Origin: Exiguobacterium aurantiacum
GTDB lineage: Bacteria; Bacillota; Bacilli; Exiguobacteriales; Exiguobacteriaceae
Assembly: GCF_001766415.1 (NCBI RefSeq)
Contig: NZ_MKXO01000002.1
Span: 124,001 to 188,000, forward strand
Length of the DNA stretch: 64,000 nucleotides
Reading direction: 5' to 3'
Of the stretch, positions 62,098 to 64,000 are shown in pieces. The translations under genes and the position numbers were made by a program. A model generated the notes under the pieces. The model made no database searches, was not told where the DNA came from, and saw only the letters and a list, made by a program, of their open reading frames with translations. Every line of letters starts with the position of its first letter. The first letter of the stretch is position 1.

Positions 62098-63576
62098 TTA
62101 CACATCTTTTAGATTCTGTTTCGCCTTCGCCAAAATGTCGGCTTTGACGGCGTCATCGCGCCCTTGCCAGTTGCGGACCATCATCTTCATCCGTTGGTTC
62201 TTCGCGAACCGCTCCTCGTGCTTGTCGATGAAATTCCAATACAAGGCGTTGAACGGACAGGCGTCATCTTCGGTCGTATGTTTTGGGTTGTACTTGCAGC
62301 CCTTGCAATAGTCGCTCATCCGGTCGATGTATTTACCCGAGGCGATGTATGGCTTCGTTGCGAGCTTCCCGCCGTCCGCATGGAGCGCCATCCCGAGCAC
62401 GTTTGGCAAGACGACCCAGTCGTAGGCGTCGATATACATCTCGTTGAACCAGTCACTCGTCTGTTGCGGTGAAATCTCGAACAACGTCGCGAAGTTGCCG
62501 AGCACCATCAATCGTTGGATATGATGATTGTGCGCCTTCTCGATGACGGGTTTCACACTCTGATGGATGCAGTTCATGTCCGTCTCAGCGTCCCAGAAGT
62601 AATGCGGCAAGTCACGTTCATGGTTAAACGTGTTGACCGACTCGTAACCGGGCATCGATGTCACGTAGACTGCGCGCATATACTCGCGCCAACCGAGGAT
62701 TTGACGGACGAATCCTTCGACGGAAGCGAGCGGCGCGTCCGACTCAACCGCCGCCTGAACGACTTCTTCCGGGGTCAAGAGTCCGATGTTGATCGCAGAC
62801 GATAACAAGCTATGCGACATATCCTGGTCATTCGACAGCATCGCGTCTTGATACGGACCGAACGTCTCGAGCCGCTCCTCGACAAAACGTTTCAGCGCCC
62901 GACGTGCCTCGTCACGTGTCACCGGCCAAACGAACGGCGTGATGTCCCCCGGATTGTCCGCAAAGTCGCGTTCGACTTTTTCGATGACGTCTGTCGTGAT
63001 AGCGTCCGGTCGGAAGTGGATGGCAGGTGGGAACGTGAGGCCGGACTTTGGCGGCTGTCGATTGTCCGCGTCGAACGACCACTTGCCACCGCGCGGTTTC
63101 CCATCCTCGAGCAACACATCGAACCGCTTCCGCATCTGGCGGTAAAATCGGTCCATCCGCCACGGTTCGCTGCCGAGCGTGTCGACGGCCTCTTGCTTCG
63201 TTAAATAGAAGAGCGGCACGTCCGAATGTTCGACGAGCGGATGTTTTTTCCCGAACTGCTGCACCTTCTTCTCCATCACGGTGTCGGTGACAGCCGTATA
63301 GTGGATCTCCTCCGGCTCATACCGTGTAAAGTGGTCGTCCCACGCGTCTTGGAACGAGTCCGCCTCATGATAATCGACGGTGTAACCTTTCTCCCGCAAC
63401 TCATCGGCGAAGTGACGCATCGCCGAGAAGATGAGGACAAGCTTTTGTTTATGGTATTTCCGCCACATCGCCCGTGACGTCGCTTCAATCATGACGATGA
63501 CGTCGTCAGTTTTAACGTGTTCGAGCATCTCGAGCTCGTGTGACAACTGATTGCCGAAAATCCAAAAGGAACGCAT
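62098..63576 (-). CDS. Fe-S cluster photolyase/cryptochrome-related protein
   Basis: The 492-residue protein matches the bacterial PhrB-like (6-4) photolyase family. It has an N-terminal antenna domain (MRSFWIFGNQLSHE) and a helical FAD domain (FVRQILGWREYMRAVYV, HNHHIQRLMVLGNFATLF, YDWVVLPNVLGMALHADGG). Four cysteines for a 4Fe-4S cluster lie in MNCIHQS, DYCKGCKYN and DACPFN. It probably repairs UV photoproducts using blue light. Length is typical for the family. Confidence 0.93.
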   Translation of the reverse strand: MRSFWIFGNQLSHELEMLEHVKTDDVIVMIEATSRAMWRKYHKQKLVLIFSAMRHFADELREKGYTVDYHEADSFQDAWDDHFTRYEPEEIHYTAVTDTVMEKKVQQFGKKHPLVEHSDVPLFYLTKQEAVDTLGSEPWRMDRFYRQMRKRFDVLLEDGKPRGGKWSFDADNRQPPKSGLTFPPAIHFRPDAITTDVIEKVERDFADNPGDITPFVWPVTRDEARRALKRFVEERLETFGPYQDAMLSNDQDMSHSLLSSAINIGLLTPEEVVQAAVESDAPLASVEGFVRQILGWREYMRAVYVTSMPGYESVNTFNHERDLPHYFWDAETDMNCIHQSVKPVIEKAHNHHIQRLMVLGNFATLFEISPQQTSDWFNEMYIDAYDWVVLPNVLGMALHADGGKLATKPYIASGKYIDRMSDYCKGCKYNPKHTTEDDACPFNALYWNFIDKHEERFAKNQRMKMMVRNWQGRDDAVKADILAKAKQNLKDV

Positions 63577-63607
63577 TTACATCCACCTCTGCTTTATTAA
63601 CCTTCTG

Positions 63608-64000
63608 TTAAAACATGATTCTGAATTCTTCATTCCGACATACAAATTGAACGAGTTCTTGATTATCAAGTTGTCTTTGATCCACATCTCGAACCGAATA
63701 CGAGAATCTTATTTTTCGATGAAGGTGTTTTCCTTCACGATGTTTAGATAAGAAAATTGCCATTTCTTCCTCATTCCAAATATCTCGTTTTTTATTTAAG
63801 ATGCCACATAACAAACAATCAAATGATTCTAGCTGATACGTTGCGAGAAAAGATGGTTGAGTCTGAATGTGCAACAACGAGAGCACTTTTTCATCAACAC
63901 TGAGCAGACGGCGCACGTTATACACACCTTTTTCTTCGTCGCTGAATAGACGAACGGCAGGAACTCCATCTTCTAAAAGTACAAAAGCTAACAGATGCAA
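63608..64000 (-). CDS. Unknown protein, possibly cut by the window edge
   Basis: The frame runs off the right edge; the visible 130 residues include LESFDCLLCGILNKKRDIWNEEEMAIFLSKHR. A TTG codon sits exactly at the edge, so the true start is unknown. CLLCG is a lone CxxC. The sequence is more AT-rich than its neighbours, which may indicate transfer. No family recognised. Confidence 0.55.
   Translation of the reverse strand: MHLLAFVLLEDGVPAVRLFSDEEKGVYNVRRLLSVDEKVLSLLHIQTQPSFLATYQLESFDCLLCGILNKKRDIWNEEEMAIFLSKHREGKHLHRKIRFSYSVRDVDQRQLDNQELVQFVCRNEEFRIMF

Noticed and set aside
1-64000. tRNA, rRNA, CRISPR array or prophage
   Set aside because: No stretch with clover-leaf tRNA features, rRNA sequence, regularly spaced repeats or phage structural genes was seen by eye; short RNAs could still be missed.

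Overview
The window looks like a chromosomal segment of a low-to-medium GC Firmicute, most likely Exiguobacterium. This is inferred from strong AGGAGG ribosome sites, a Bacillus-type Fnr with a C-terminal CxxC-x4-C cluster motif, GlpP, YwnB/HxlR and Rrf2 pairs, and a codon use rich in C/G at third positions. I saw no rRNA, tRNA or CRISPR array.

Left part (1-18.3 kb). The tail of malate synthase, a small Cys-rich protein and isocitrate lyase (glyoxylate shunt) are followed by an anaerobic nitrate-respiration island. The island holds ric/scdA (Fe-S repair), modAB (molybdate uptake), a six-gene operon, fnr, a gene of unknown function, narK, and a complete nine-gene molybdenum-cofactor operon (moaA-moaB-mobA-moeA-mobB-moaE-moaD-moaC-moeB). 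The six-gene operon encodes a cytochrome-b-like membrane subunit, a small Cys protein, a NasA-type molybdoenzyme, a four-cluster ferredoxin, a Tat-type Rieske protein and a 66-residue membrane protein. Five promoters in the island share one geometry: TGTGA-N6-half-site boxes whose centre lies exactly 29.5 bp upstream of a -10 hexamer, as expected of class II Fnr activation. No narGHJI is present, so the operon appears to be an alternative respiratory nitrate reductase.

Middle (18.3-36.5 kb). This part carries a LysM polysaccharide deacetylase, a FixH/YtkA-like lipoprotein, an ABC-F protein, a SpoIIM-like protein, sfsA, an OsmC protein and pepT. It then has a short-chain dehydrogenase gene broken by internal deletion, an IS200/IS605-type TnpB-only element, a maltose locus (malP, malA, GntR regulator), a second deacetylase, cdd and a Fur-controlled siderophore uptake operon. 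The tnpB of this element carries an inverted 67-bp segment between 11-bp inverted repeats.

Right part (36-64 kb). This is a mosaic of short housekeeping and stress genes: peroxiredoxin, glutaredoxin-like protein, a second Crp/Fnr regulator, dehalogenase, flavodoxin-like reductase, a chemoreceptor, several NAD(P)H-binding proteins beside Rrf2/HxlR regulators, a TerC gene with two stop codons, a decayed second copy of the TnpB element, an M23 peptidase, an orphan histidine kinase and cstA. It ends with a glycerol-3-phosphate operon (glpP-ugpC-ugpA-ugpE-ugpB-ugpQ) behind a leader terminator, an Fe-S photolyase-like protein and an unknown gene cut by the window edge.
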